A stretch of 64,000 nucleotides of DNA from Vulcanisaeta sp. JCM 14467 (GCF_001316245.1 NZ_BBDM01000001.1:1-64000); one strand, 5' to 3'. Shown: positions 1 to 9,205, numbered from the stretch's first letter. The notes: a model not told the origin generated them from the letters alone. A program made the numbers and translations.

Positions 1-155
1 AAACAAACAACAACACAACCAACAAGCAAGCACGAAACCACAAAAAAAAGCCCGAGGAAATCACCGAGCCTCCGCTAATTGGTTTTGAGGATAATCCCTG
101 GGTCCAGATCATTAGGGCTAGGGTGGTTGGCAATGAGGATCGAGAGGGACGTTGA
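1..155 (+). CDS. C-terminal end of an unidentified protein (partial)
   Basis: An open frame enters from the left edge and stops at the TGA at 153-155. Its start is rich in Gln, Asn and Lys, like a flexible linker, and passes through a run of eight A (about 43-50) where a one-base shift is needed. It then reads ITEPPLIGFEDNPWVQIIRA followed by a basic tail. It overlaps the start of the SWIM gene by 23 bases, which is usual for co-transcribed archaeal genes. I do not recognise the family. The call rests on protein-like composition and the tight overlap only. Confidence 0.35.
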   Translation, partial: TNNNTTNKQARNHKKKPEEITEPPLIGFEDNPWVQIIRARVVGNEDREGR

Positions 156-724
156 GGATTTGATTATCGAGAGACTTAGGGAGAAGTTCCCCGGTAAGCC
201 TGGCTCATGGATTAGGCGTGCTTTGAGGAGGTTTGAGTCCGGTAACGTCAGGCAAATTAGCGATAATGTCTGGGTGGTTAGTGGTGACCCTAGCTCGGTG
301 ATAGATACCCGACGTACATTGTTAGGTTCAAGGACGGTAGGTACTACTGCTCATGCTTCGAGACCAGCTGGGGATTACGCAGGAAAGCCGAGGTATGCAC
401 CACATAGCCGCAGTAATCCTCTACCGCGAGTACTCGAGACTCATGCAACCAATCTACGTGGCAGTCCTGAGCATGGAATGCGATGGTGATTATTACCTTG
501 AGGTCCTCGACAGGGATGTTAAAGTCATCAAGCAGGTCAAGGCCTTGAGTAGTGACTTGCTTAGACCCAAATACCGAGTGACCTACATCATAACAAGCGA
601 GGAACCAAAAACAATCAAGGTAAGGTACACATGCGGCGATGATGTTAGTGAGCAAGAAATAGCACTAAGCAAAATAATGAGGTATGTAGTTAATTTATTG
701 ATAGGCCTTGGGGTTAATGCCTAA
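133..724 (+). CDS. SWIM zinc-finger protein
   Basis: The rebuilt protein (about 197 residues) begins MRIERDVEDLIIERLREKF. Mid-protein it has the SWIM signature: a CSC pair (YYCSCFETSWGLRR) followed by VCTH and a hydrophobic helix (IAAVILYREY), matching CxC...CxH. SWIM domains bind zinc and mediate contacts with DNA or proteins, often beside helicases or recombination factors. The C-terminal half is a beta-rich domain I cannot name. Two frame breaks must be bridged, near 285-300 and at the C run near 396-400, where one missing C restores VCTHIA. The partial gene before it overlaps its start, so the two are probably one operon. Confidence 0.7.
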
Positions 725-775
725 TCAAGTTCACAGCAATAATCCTTTAAAGGGAATTTCCATTATGCTTAATTA

Positions 776-1191
776 ATGATGATACAAAGTCTTGGTGTTA
801 AGATTACGGCTTACTTCGTGTTTATCCACACCCATTAATCCACTACGTAGATAGTGTTAATGGGCATATGGCGATTTACATAAGGTGCAGCGAAGAAATT
901 AAGAAACCTAAATCCTCGCCTGAAATACATGTGCATCTTCGAGGATGAGACTGATGGATACCATGATAAAGGATAATGGCGTCTATGAGTTTATCCTAAG
1001 TAAGTTTTCGGAATCAACTATGACCAATGATAAGCATTTTTAGTTATCTGAGAAGGCTTATGAGGAATATCTTAGATAATATCAAAATATGTTGAAACTT
1101 TAATTGAAGAGACTAGAAATGAAAAAGCATTGCGTTTAAAATATTTAAGGTGCTTTATCTTCAATATCATGGTAAACAAGGTGATGCAATA
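776..1191 (+). pseudogene. Broken, unidentified coding remnant before the radical SAM cluster
   Basis: No intact gene is present, but consecutive segments in shifting frames look protein-like: MIQSLGVKITAYF from 776, then IHYVDSVNGHMAIYIRCSEE, then DNGVYEFILSKFSEST, then SKYVETLIEETRNEKALRLK. Joining them needs at least four frame changes and leaves stops, more than for any neighbour, so it is either a decayed gene or unusually error-rich. It lies on the same strand as the radical SAM genes and just before their promoter. I cannot assign a family. Confidence 0.3.
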
Positions 1192-1199
1192 TTTATATA
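1192..1199 (+). promoter_or_regulatory. TATA box for the radical SAM/peptide cluster
   Basis: TTTATATA is centred about 29 bases before the ATG at 1225. That is the normal spacing from an archaeal TATA box to the transcription start, so the first radical SAM mRNA should be leaderless or nearly so. It supports 1225 as the start codon. Confidence 0.55.
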
Positions 1200-1224
1200 C
1201 TCCCTATATTTTTGCTATGCTAAT

Positions 1225-2215
1225 ATGCCTTTACATTCAATCTATATTGCGCCCACATATGGATGTATAGACAAGTGTAAAGTGTGTCCAGTTTATTCAA
1301 AGAGATTTGATCGTCCTACAATATTAAAGGTAGAAGATATTGTCAATAACATTAGGAAAAAAACTGAACCTTATCAAGAGAAATGATGCTAATGCTTTGG
1401 TGCGTGTTGAAATTTCTGGTGGAGAACCACTCTTATACCCTTATATCTTCGAATTACTCGAAGAACTGTGTAGTATTAATGATTTAAGTTATATATCAAT
1501 ACTCTCGAACTTGGAACTTGTCAAAAAGAGTAGAAATATAATAAGATTAAAAAAAATTGAAAGAAAAATGCAGTAAAGGTATAATATTTGTTACAACGTA
1601 TTATAGCTATAAGCCGGAGATACATGATTATATAAGTGGAAGGAATGGGAGTTTTATGGATAAAACGGAGGGTGCTCGAATATTATTAGATATGAAGTTT
1701 AGAGTTCACTTTAAGACATTAATAACAAAATATAATTATGAATACGACTCATTAATAAAGCTATTAGATTTCCTTATCAATAAATTCGGAGATTCTATTC
1801 CTTTAACATTCTCTATACACGGACTCGATATCGTTGATAACGCATTGAAAAACGTGACTGAGATAGCAGTAGAATATAGCAAGTCCATTCCACATATCGA
1901 AAAATTTTAGATTATATTGAAGAATCCGGCCTATATCATAAGGTTAAAATAACACTCTTTAGCATTCCCCTATGCATGCTTGACCCTTATTACTGGAAGT
2001 ACGCTGGAGTATCTGAAACAATTACGATTTACCCACTTTATATGGATGCACATGGCAACACTATAGAAGATAGCTCATTGCGTGAACTACCTTCCCCAAA
2101 GTGTGATATATGTCTGCTTAAAAGCTATTGCCCAAAGCCTTGGAGGTCCTATGTTGATTATTTTGGTGATAGAGAGCTTAAGCCAATTATAATATCTCAA
2201 GAGACCAAAGGGTGA
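1225..2215 (+). CDS. Radical SAM protein 1 of the Trp-rich peptide cluster
   Basis: The rebuilt protein is about 330 residues. Near the N-terminus it has the radical SAM cluster motif CX3CX2C (YGCIDKCKVCPVY), which holds the [4Fe-4S] cluster that splits S-adenosylmethionine. The SAM-binding GGEP motif follows (VEISGGEPLLYPYIFE). The C-terminus has a short cysteine group (KCDICLLKSYCPKPW) resembling a SPASM/twitch-type auxiliary cluster site. Three frame breaks sit in single-base runs: one extra A near 1355, one extra A near 1553, and one missing T near 1907. ATG 1225 is chosen because it follows the TATA box and directly precedes the motif. It ends seven bases before radical SAM 2. Substrate is inferred to be the Trp-rich peptide encoded downstream. 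Confidence 0.8.
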
Positions 2216-2222
2216 TAGAATA

Positions 2223-3715
2223 ATGATTGTAAAAGATAACGTGAAAGTTAATACAATGATAATGGTTAATAAAGAATGTGAAAAGATACTAATGCCAGCT
2301 TTATCTTTGTATTACCATACAGGAGATGGAATTGAAATTAAGATTCATAAGAATCTTTCTATAAAAGCAGATAATGTAGAAGCACGAAGAGAAGTTCTAG
2401 AAAAACTTATCAATGATGTAATGAATGAAGAAACATTGTATAAGTTTGTTAATTATTTAAAAAGAACTGTCCATAACTTATTAATAGATAACAATTTTAC
2501 CTATATTCAAGATATTTTTGGATATAGTTATCTGGTAGATCAGAAATGCGAGAACGCTTTAGTTAACGTTCAAATAAAGCCTGTTTGTGAATTTTTCTTT
2601 AGGCCAACATTCTTTACTATAGACATAACTTATCACTGTAATCTTAAATGTCTTTACTGTGCTAGAAGATTAATTCACGATAGACAACAGGTTATAGATC
2701 CGTCTACTTTGAAGAGCATTCTAGACTTTATTGTAGAACTCTCAGCGATGCTTAATTTAAGTAGAATTTATGTTCAGCCTTATGGTGGTGAACCTACGCT
2801 ATATAATAACCTCATATTTTTTTATTGACGATTATCTTCGTGATACTTTAGGAAAACATAAATATAAGATTGTTATTGAAACCAATGGTGTTGGAATACA
2901 AGATGAGAATATTGCAAAAGAGTACTATGAGAGACATATAGGCATTGGTCTTAGTATTGATGGGCCTCGTCATATACATGATTTTCAAAGAGGAAGAGGC
3001 TCCTACGATATTGCTATAAGGGCATTAAATTCGTTAGTCAATGCAGGGTATAAAAAAAGAGGAGATAGGTGCCATATCTGTAATAACAAAGTATAGTGTC
3101 GAATTTGTAGATAACATAGTTAATCATATAATTAAGGATTTAGGTCTAACGGTAATTCACCTCAATTACCCAATTACTTATAATAAGAATTTAATACCAC
3201 CTCCCGAGAGATTTGCGGAGAAACTTATAAACGTATTTGAAAATATTATTTCAAAATACCCCTACGTTAGAGTGAGACCATTAACTGAATTTTTACTATC
3301 CTTACTAGCTGGTAATAGCTTTTCTGTATGTTATCAATATGATGGTTGCTACGCAGGTATGGCAATGCTTGCTTTCGATACGCAGGGCAATATATACCCA
3401 TGTCCAGAACTTATTACCATAGCGAAATATAGATTGGGCAATGTGAAGCAAATTAAAGACCCTAAACATGTTATATCTAAGGTTAAAATTTTTCGAAGCA
3501 GCCGATGTAATATGGTTGTGCAGTCTAACTTACGTAAAATATTACCTGGAAAAGGGCTTGGCTGCGTTGCATTTGATGAAAGATTAGGTATACATCTGCA
3601 AGAGGAATTATATTTACATCTTGCTACAAAGGTTTTATCAGAGATAGTTAATAATGTATCGTTTAGACAGAACCTAGAGAAGTACCTCGCTTTAACCTTA
3701 GAAAGATACTTATAA
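2223..3715 (+). CDS. Radical SAM/SPASM-type maturase 2 of the Trp-rich peptide cluster
   Basis: This is the largest enzyme of the cluster, about 497 residues rebuilt. An N-terminal domain of about 130 residues has no motif I know. Then come CX3CX2C (YHCNLKCLYCARR), the GGEP motif (VQPYGGEPTLY) and a GLSIDGP strand typical of peptide-modifying radical SAM enzymes. The C-terminal part has a SPASM-like signature (CYAGMAMLAFDTQGNIYPCP, then LGNV) and a further Cys pair. SPASM enzymes use extra Fe-S clusters to crosslink or oxidise peptides. An N-terminal domain plus SPASM suits a RiPP maturase with a leader-binding region. An extra T near 2815 and an extra A near 3055 break the frame. GGTGA at 2211-2215 is a ribosome binding site before ATG 2223. 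Confidence 0.82.
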
Positions 3716-3728
3716 TCTTGAAGAAAAA

Positions 3729-3736
3729 TTTAAAAA
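3729..3736 (+). promoter_or_regulatory. TATA box for the Trp-rich peptide gene
   Basis: TTTAAAAA lies about 30 bases before ATG 3763. With normal archaeal spacing, transcription would start at about 3758-3763, giving a leaderless or nearly leaderless mRNA. This suggests the peptide gene has its own promoter and may be made in excess over the two upstream enzymes. Confidence 0.45.
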
Positions 3737-3762
3737 GGAAAGAAATATGTAGAGATTCAAAT

Positions 3763-3983
3763 ATGTCGGATTCAGCTAACATAAAGAGATTAAAAAATTT
3801 ATAGTAAAAAAACTCAACAAAGAAGTAGAAATTATACTTTATGATCAGGAAGATCTAATTAAAAGATTAGTTGAAAAAGGACAATGGGGACTTAGACCTG
3901 AGTGGACCGATTGGTCAAACTGGGGGAACTGGGACGACTGGGGACAATGGGGTCAGTGGAGTGCGTGGGATAATGCCGATTAA
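3763..3983 (+). CDS. Trp-rich peptide, probable RiPP precursor (tandem xxW repeat)
   Basis: The rebuilt peptide has 73 residues. Residues 1-40 are a charged, leader-like segment (MSDSANIKRLKKFIVKK, later DLIKRLVEKG). From residue 41 it reads QWGLR and then eight triplets ending in Trp: PEW, TDW, SNW, GNW, DDW, GQW, GQW, SAW, and finally DNAD and a TAA stop. Trp falls at 42, 48, 51, 54, 57, 60, 63, 66 and 69. Read from each Trp, the motifs are W-T-D, W-S-N, W-G-N, W-D-D, W-G-Q, W-G-Q, W-S-A and W-D-N, the aromatic-X-X form crosslinked by three-residue cyclophane radical SAM enzymes. One missing A in the A run at 3792-3797 must be restored to join the ATG to the repeat; without it the frame stops at 3802. 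The stop overlaps the start of radical SAM 3 by 11 bases, coupling the two. The repeat is read directly from sequence; the modification is inference. Confidence 0.75.
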
Positions 3984-4908
3984 ATTATATCTTAAAGAGC
4001 CAATTAATTTAATTGAGAAACAAAGAGATGTATATGTCATTGATATAACGTATGATTGTAAAAATGATTGTATAACATGTCCTATGCTAAGAAAACAACC
4101 TATTTATATTGACGCACATAAATTACATCATCTATTAGATGTGGAATGCATCAATAATAGATGTGAAAATGCCACCGCTACTATTTCAGGAGGAGAGCCG
4201 TTTTTACATAAGGATTTCAATATCATAGTTAAACTATTATCTAATTATTTTAAAAATATAATTATTCAAACTCATCCTATGCTTGAATATGCACCATTGA
4301 TATTTAAGCAATTAATAACTGAATTATCGCAAACTAATATCAATATATTTATACAAGTAAGTTTATATGGATATGATGATCATACATATAGAATACTTAC
4401 AAGGCGAAATTGGTTTTTTTCTCACTAATAAAAATATATGTAGTATAATTGATATTTGTTCTAGGTCAGCCAACTGTTTTATCGAATTAAGGTTCGTCAT
4501 ACATAAATTAATTAAGAATAATGATATAGATAAACTATTAAATTATATTAATGAGCTAATAACATGCTCTAAGATGAGACAAGATACAATAAATAGTGTT
4601 AGAGTTCTTCGCTTTAATTGCCTTGATCCATTACGTATAAATTTAAGGCTTGATGTGAACCAGGAAGTTCAAATGCTCAACTACATTATATCAAGATATT
4701 TTTCATACAGTTATACAGGTAATATACCCTTAAGAATATCTACGTTTAGTGAATCAGAATTAGATATACTTAATATTTTATTATCAATGTTAGATTATAA
4801 AAAAAATACAAGATATCGATAATGCACTATTATGGAAATTATGTTTATATAGGTCCAGCTATGAACATACGTAAAAGTAACTATAGTGATATATATTTAA
4901 AAAATTGA
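3973..4908 (+). CDS. Radical SAM protein 3 of the Trp-rich peptide cluster
   Basis: The rebuilt protein has about 311 residues. MPIKLYLKEPINLIEK leads into CX3CX2C (YDCKNDCITCPML), then SGGEPFLHKDF, then IFIQVSLYGYDD, the usual order of strands in a radical SAM barrel. The C-terminal tail YGNYVYIGPAMNIR then SDIYLKN resembles the end of twitch-type domains. Two breaks sit in single-base runs: one extra T near 4415 and one missing A near 4803. Start 3973 is preferred because the earlier same-frame stretch (from 3871) is the Trp repeat read in the wrong frame. It overlaps the end of the peptide gene, so the two should be translated together, and this is the enzyme most closely tied to the peptide. 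Confidence 0.8.
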
Positions 4909-5049
4909 GCTATGAATGAATAATAATTATAGCTAAATAAATATAATAGATAAAAATAATAAATATAAAATCATCCGTTTATGAGACATGGCCTTACTTG
5001 AGTAAGGGTGAGCACGGTAAGGTCATTAATGAGGTTGCAAAAGAGGAAC

Positions 5050-5145
5050 ATGAATGTTAAATCATTCAAGAACTTCACGGATAACGTACATAACATAATC
5101 AGTGAGGACCTAAGAAATAGATACTTTTACCAGTCTCTTGAATAG
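5050..5145 (+). pseudogene. Short unidentified gene remnant
   Basis: A 31-codon frame reads MNVKSFKNFTDNVHNIISED and ends YQSLE just short of the convergent mcrC stop. Just upstream (about 4987-5057), in another frame, lies PYLSKGEHGKVINEVAKEEH. Together they look like the broken C-terminal end of a larger gene. The 4909-4986 stretch before it is very AT-rich with no visible gene. Family unknown. Confidence 0.25.
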
Positions 5146-5147
5146 CA

Positions 5148-6497
5148 CTATTTTATGAGCTCCTCTAGGAATTTTAAAAGCTTGTTAAATAACTCGGAGC
5201 TCCGTAGCTCTTTAAAGGATCTAGCTACCTTATCAATATGTATCTTAATGATGTAGAGCTTCTTTCCATCGTTTAATAGATAAGGCACATAGGAAGATGT
5301 GTCTTTAATTGAGGGGTAAACAATGAATCCCTTATTCACATCCCACCCATGCATATAGGTATATACTTGGTATACAGCATCCCTATCGCCCTCTGGACCT
5401 GACTTTAATGGGTCCTTAACAAGTTTATACTTTACGTCACCAACTGCCACAGGTTTTCCATCAACTTCAATAACTATATCTGGTTCCAGATAGACCTTAG
5501 GTCTTGGAGCAGTAACTAAAGCTTGTTCTTTTTCTCCTGCCTTTCTTACGACTATCTTAATTCCTTTAGTTCTACGTAGCCACTTCGCAGCTATTGTCAT
5601 CATTTTCCTAACAAAATTTTCAAAGAGATTATTCATATTAATATATAGTGCTGGCACCCTTATGAATTCCCTTAAGCGTGGTGGTTGTTCGTATTCCAAC
5701 CACTTCCTTATAATTACTGCAAGCCTAAGTAGTTCGTTTATATAGGGCCTATCCAAAGGCACTATGGATAATAAATCATGGATATTTACATCCCTTACCA
5801 ATGAAAATGGGCTATAATCAAGTTCAAGCATAGCCTTAAATATAATACCTGGATCTTTATCTATTATCTTAAGTAAATAGCGTGCTCTAAGATAAAGCAT
5901 ATAACCGGTATCCAATATGTATTGGTTAATGGGATTATCAACAGTATAATATTGAATCTCATATGCCACTCTTGGCGAAGGGTTTGAAAATAAAGTTTTA
6001 GGGATTAATGAGCTAAGAATTCTGCCCCTAATAACCGTGCCCTCTTCAACCTCTATTTTAGGCATCTCTAAGAAACCATACATTATGGCTTCACTTAATT
6101 TCTCTAAGTATCTCCTTACAATACCGATTACTAAAAGGTCAATAACGCTTTGGCCATTACTTGGTATAGAGATTAGGTTCTCTATTTCTCTCACTTCTTT
6201 GAAATTCTTAGCCTCACTAATAGCTAACATCCATACAAGATTCTTTATACCTATCTTCGGTTCGACAATAAGAATTATATCTCTGTCTCTACTATCCTTA
6301 AGAGCGAAGATTCCCACATAGCCTCGGGCTTTAATCGCCACTTTCCCATCAAGCCTTAATATAGCATCGAAGACCTTATTATTTCTTCTATCAAATAAAT
6401 TCAAAAGTCTATTTAAGAACTCCTTATCACTCACCAACTCTTCAGGTAGAGTCCTTTCCTCCCATTCACGCATACCTATTTCTATAGTTTCACTCAT
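5148..6497 (-). CDS. mcrC: McrC-like nuclease subunit of a McrBC restriction system
   Basis: About 449 residues, the usual size for McrC. McrC partners the McrB motor and supplies the DNA-cutting domain in modification-dependent (type IV) restriction. The C-terminal third carries a PD-(D/E)XK nuclease core: VYLEPDIVIEVDG then AVGDVKYK. The N-terminal part (YVGIFALKDSRDRDIILIVE) matches the McrC beta domain. ATG 6497 lies 11 bases after the mcrB stop and is preferred over a TTG at 6521. It is the last gene of the leftward operon hsdM-hsdS-small gene-mcrB-mcrC. The frame is intact. Confidence 0.88.
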   Translation of the reverse strand: MSETIEIGMREWEERTLPEELVSDKEFLNRLLNLFDRRNNKVFDAILRLDGKVAIKARGYVGIFALKDSRDRDIILIVEPKIGIKNLVWMLAISEAKNFKEVREIENLISIPSNGQSVIDLLVIGIVRRYLEKLSEAIMYGFLEMPKIEVEEGTVIRGRILSSLIPKTLFSNPSPRVAYEIQYYTVDNPINQYILDTGYMLYLRARYLLKIIDKDPGIIFKAMLELDYSPFSLVRDVNIHDLLSIVPLDRPYINELLRLAVIIRKWLEYEQPPRLREFIRVPALYINMNNLFENFVRKMMTIAAKWLRRTKGIKIVVRKAGEKEQALVTAPRPKVYLEPDIVIEVDGKPVAVGDVKYKLVKDPLKSGPEGDRDAVYQVYTYMHGWDVNKGFIVYPSIKDTSSYVPYLLNDGKKLYIIKIHIDKVARSFKELRSSELFNKLLKFLEELIK

Positions 6498-6507
6498 TGT
6501 AATCACT

Positions 6508-7617
6508 CTACAGCTTATCAAGTTGCGATTCTATATCTTTAATCAATTGCCGCACCCTTTGGCTCATTATACCGGTTGTTAGAAAATACGTCTCAATCAA
6601 AGGTTTTACCCTAAACTTCCACACATTGACAAGACTCTCCTTATCTCTAACTCCCTTAAAGAATAAATGACCTAAGCCCTTCTTGCCTATTAGTTCCTCA
6701 AAGAGTTTATTGACATTATTAAAGATATTGACCGCAGCATTTATCACACTATCTGGCGCTCCCTGTCCCTGAAGTAATTCTCTCAATGCTTCTTCACTTG
6801 CGTCTATCCTAATAACCTCAAACCTACGTCTCAGAGCCACACCAATGTCGAATGTTCCTCGATCAATATCGTTAGCGGTTGCTATGATATATAAGTTCTC
6901 CGGTACTACTAAATATTCTCCCGAATATGTGAGCTTAACAGGGTATCCGCGATATTCAAGAGCATATATAAGCTCGCCGAAAACACTCGCAACATCGGCT
7001 CTATTAATCTCATCTATAACTAGCACTATCCTTTTATCAGGATTCTGTTGAGCATAACGACATAGTTTAACGAAGAGTTGAGGCTCAACCACTAACTCGA
7101 TATGGCCGTCACGTGATTTCAATATCATGCGTTCAATAAAATCATCGTATCTATAACTTCTATGAAACTGTACTAAGACCCAAAAACCACGGCGCCTCTC
7201 ATTAGTAATTAATATGTGCGCTGCCCACATAGCTAAATGAGTCTTTCCTGATCCAGGTGGACCTATAAGTATGACTTGTTTAGAATTTTCAGTAATGCTA
7301 ACTACTTCACTTAACAAATCCTCTTTAGGTCTTGGATTAGGAGGCACCAAATTAGGAAATATGAACTCCTCCGGCTTCTTAACCTCGGCAAATCGCTCGA
7401 AGTTCTCCATAAGGATAATCAATCCTTTAATAACCCTTGAAGCTACAGTACCCGGACTCACAGTCTCGGCTATCCTCCCAACCTGTTCACGTGCCTTAGA
7501 GTAAAAACTAAGCATGCTCTTAAAAATCTCAAGCTTTAAATCATATGGTAAATCTTCATCTTTTAAAACGCTCGCTATACCATCAATATCATTGTCATTC
7601 CAATCCTCTATCCTCAC
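6508..7617 (-). CDS. mcrB: McrB-like AAA+ GTPase
   Basis: 369 residues with an intact frame. It has a Walker A motif (VILIGPPGSGKTHLAMWAA), Walker B with the McrB-type continuation (IVLVIDEINRADVASVFGEL), and sensor/arginine region IIATANDIDRGTFDIGVALR then RRF. McrB forms hexamers that hydrolyse GTP and translocate DNA, activating McrC. The N-terminus is a short helical segment with no obvious methyl-cytosine reader, so target recognition may lie in the neighbouring 66-residue protein or the HsdS-like subunit. GTG 7617 overlaps the stop of the upstream small gene (GTGA), showing tight coupling. Confidence 0.88.
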   Translation of the reverse strand: MRIEDWNDNDIDGIASVLKDEDLPYDLKLEIFKSMLSFYSKAREQVGRIAETVSPGTVASRVIKGLIILMENFERFAEVKKPEEFIFPNLVPPNPRPKEDLLSEVVSITENSKQVILIGPPGSGKTHLAMWAAHILITNERRRGFWVLVQFHRSYRYDDFIERMILKSRDGHIELVVEPQLFVKLCRYAQQNPDKRIVLVIDEINRADVASVFGELIYALEYRGYPVKLTYSGEYLVVPENLYIIATANDIDRGTFDIGVALRRRFEVIRIDASEEALRELLQGQGAPDSVINAAVNIFNNVNKLFEELIGKKGLGHLFFKGVRDKESLVNVWKFRVKPLIETYFLTTGIMSQRVRQLIKDIESQLDKL

Positions 7618-7805
7618 ATCTTTCTCCGAAGAAATTCATTTACAAGCCACCTCTTCAATTCTACATACTTATCAACTGGTAGAGATAGCCTAGTAAAGGA
7701 CTCATAACTCAATATCTCTAAGGCATATTTAAGACCTCTCTCCTTTAAATCATCTAATATACTTTCTTTTAATTTCGCGATCAGTTTCTCAATATCAACA
7801 GACAT
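7614..7805 (-). CDS. Small helical protein between hsdS and mcrB
   Basis: About 63 residues from ATG 7805 (66 if GTG 7814 is used). It is almost wholly helical and charged: MSVDIEKLIAKLKESILDDL, ending EFLRRKM. It lies between the hsdS stop (7818) and the mcrB start (7617), overlapping mcrB, so it is surely co-transcribed with the restriction operon. It may be an adaptor or a split-off N-terminal domain of McrB. No family recognised. Confidence 0.6.
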   Translation of the reverse strand: MSVDIEKLIAKLKESILDDLKERGLKYALEILSYESFTRLSLPVDKYVELKRWLVNEFLRRKM

Positions 7806-7817
7806 CGCAGGCACCAG

Positions 7818-9205
7818 CTAACTTAATAAATTAAAAATTTGATTCTCTAGTTCCGTAATAGCTTGTCTCTTTAAAGCATTTGCTTGATGCATATTTTCAA
7901 AAAAATTCTTTCATGTACTTAGCTACTTCTTCCCATTGCTCTATAAATGGTATTGGCATCTTTGCTAGGTCCTCTGCTCTAATATGTGCTGTAAGTCCGT
8001 AAGCCAACAATTGTATTATCTGTTTAAACAGCTTTGTCTTTGATAGTGCATTTATGTAGAAAGACACACCTTCGTCTATAGACAATTTAGGGTTAAGTAT
8101 GTAAAGGTCGCTTATAACAGATACATTATCATATGGATATACGACACCGACCTTACCGAGAGCTTCAACTGTATGAGCATTCTTGAGGATAACTAATGAA
8201 CCCTTTTTAGCGAAACTACGTGTTTTTAGTTGCCCTGGGTAACAATAAAAGCTTTCGTCATCTATATAGCCAGATTCATCTATGGATTTTGTGGAAATAT
8301 ATTTCTGGCCTTTACAGAACTCTTCATATTTTCTTGAGGATGGCGCTGTACCTGAAATTATATCATAAAACTTACCAATATAATGTATATTCTCTTCACC
8401 AATTTTAGATGCCATACTGCTAAGGAGTAGATGTATAGCAGCATCGATTCTACCAACATTCCTCATAATCTTCATAGTGCTTATACCAGTTAAACCAATA
8501 TCTTCTATCTTGAGGTATTCCTCGACTATTTTCATTGCTTTGAAGTACGCCCTCCAAGCTTTAGCCTCATACTCTTCAATAGAACTTTCTAATAATTTGG
8601 CTATTTTATTTACTAAGATAAGAGGCACATATTGTTTAATGAATATCTGTAAATCTATATGCTGATTTGTAGTTCCATATTTAGATAGTTCTAAGATAAC
8701 CTGACCTAAAGAAGTATTGAGAAACGCATCTAGATATTGTATATACTCATCTTTATTCGGTAAGAAAACACTTATGTCTCCGGTTGTTGCGACATTATTA
8801 ACACCTAGAAATTCAAATAAAATATTATTTAGGTACTTAGGGACCATACTCACTTTACCTATTGCTTGGCCAGTAATCACTATAACTAATGCATGTAAAG
8901 GAACTTCCCTGAAAAATCCCTGCTGTCTGATTTCTAGCTTTATTGGACTTATTGATAGCTTCCATAGAGATCTAACCATTATCGTTGCTATTTTCTGCGG
9001 CTTTAGTCTTCTAGATAAAGGTTTTATTAATTCTTCCATTTTAGTAACTTCTACTCGATTTTGATCGAATTCTTTCAATTATTTCTTTATATATTTTTAA
9101 ATATAATAAATTAGATGAATCAAGCCTAAGCCTTGGTATTTCTTTGAACATTTCTGTATTTAATTTCGTTATAGGAACACTTATCTTTACTGGTTTTGTA
9201 GGCAT
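7818..9205 (-). CDS. hsdS: Type I-like DNA specificity (S) subunit
   Basis: About 460 residues rebuilt. It starts MPTKPVKISVPITKLNTEM and IPRLRLDSSNLL, the usual opening of a target-recognition domain. The second half has the classic S-subunit ending: SDLYILNP, a helix, GLTAHIRAEDLAKMPIPF, then ANALKRQAITELENQIFNLL as the conserved coiled-coil spacer. S subunits choose the DNA site for the partner methylase. Frame breaks lie near 9080 and in the A/T run near 7900. The ATG overlaps the hsdM TGA by one base. The protein seems to have one recognisable TRD-plus-spacer unit. Confidence 0.75.

Noticed and set aside
3871-3983. Collagen-like Gly-rich N-terminus (GPIGQTGGTGTTGDNG) in the frame of radical SAM 3
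   Set aside because: It is the Trp repeat read one frame off: TGG-rich triplets become Gly/Thr/Asp. The frame begins only at a TTG right after a stop, and the true enzyme start at ATG 3973 fits the family.
1225-4908. Programmed frameshifting in the radical SAM genes
   Set aside because: Breaks go both ways, lie in ordinary A or T runs, lack a conserved slippery site with a structure, and match error-like breaks in housekeeping genes across the window.
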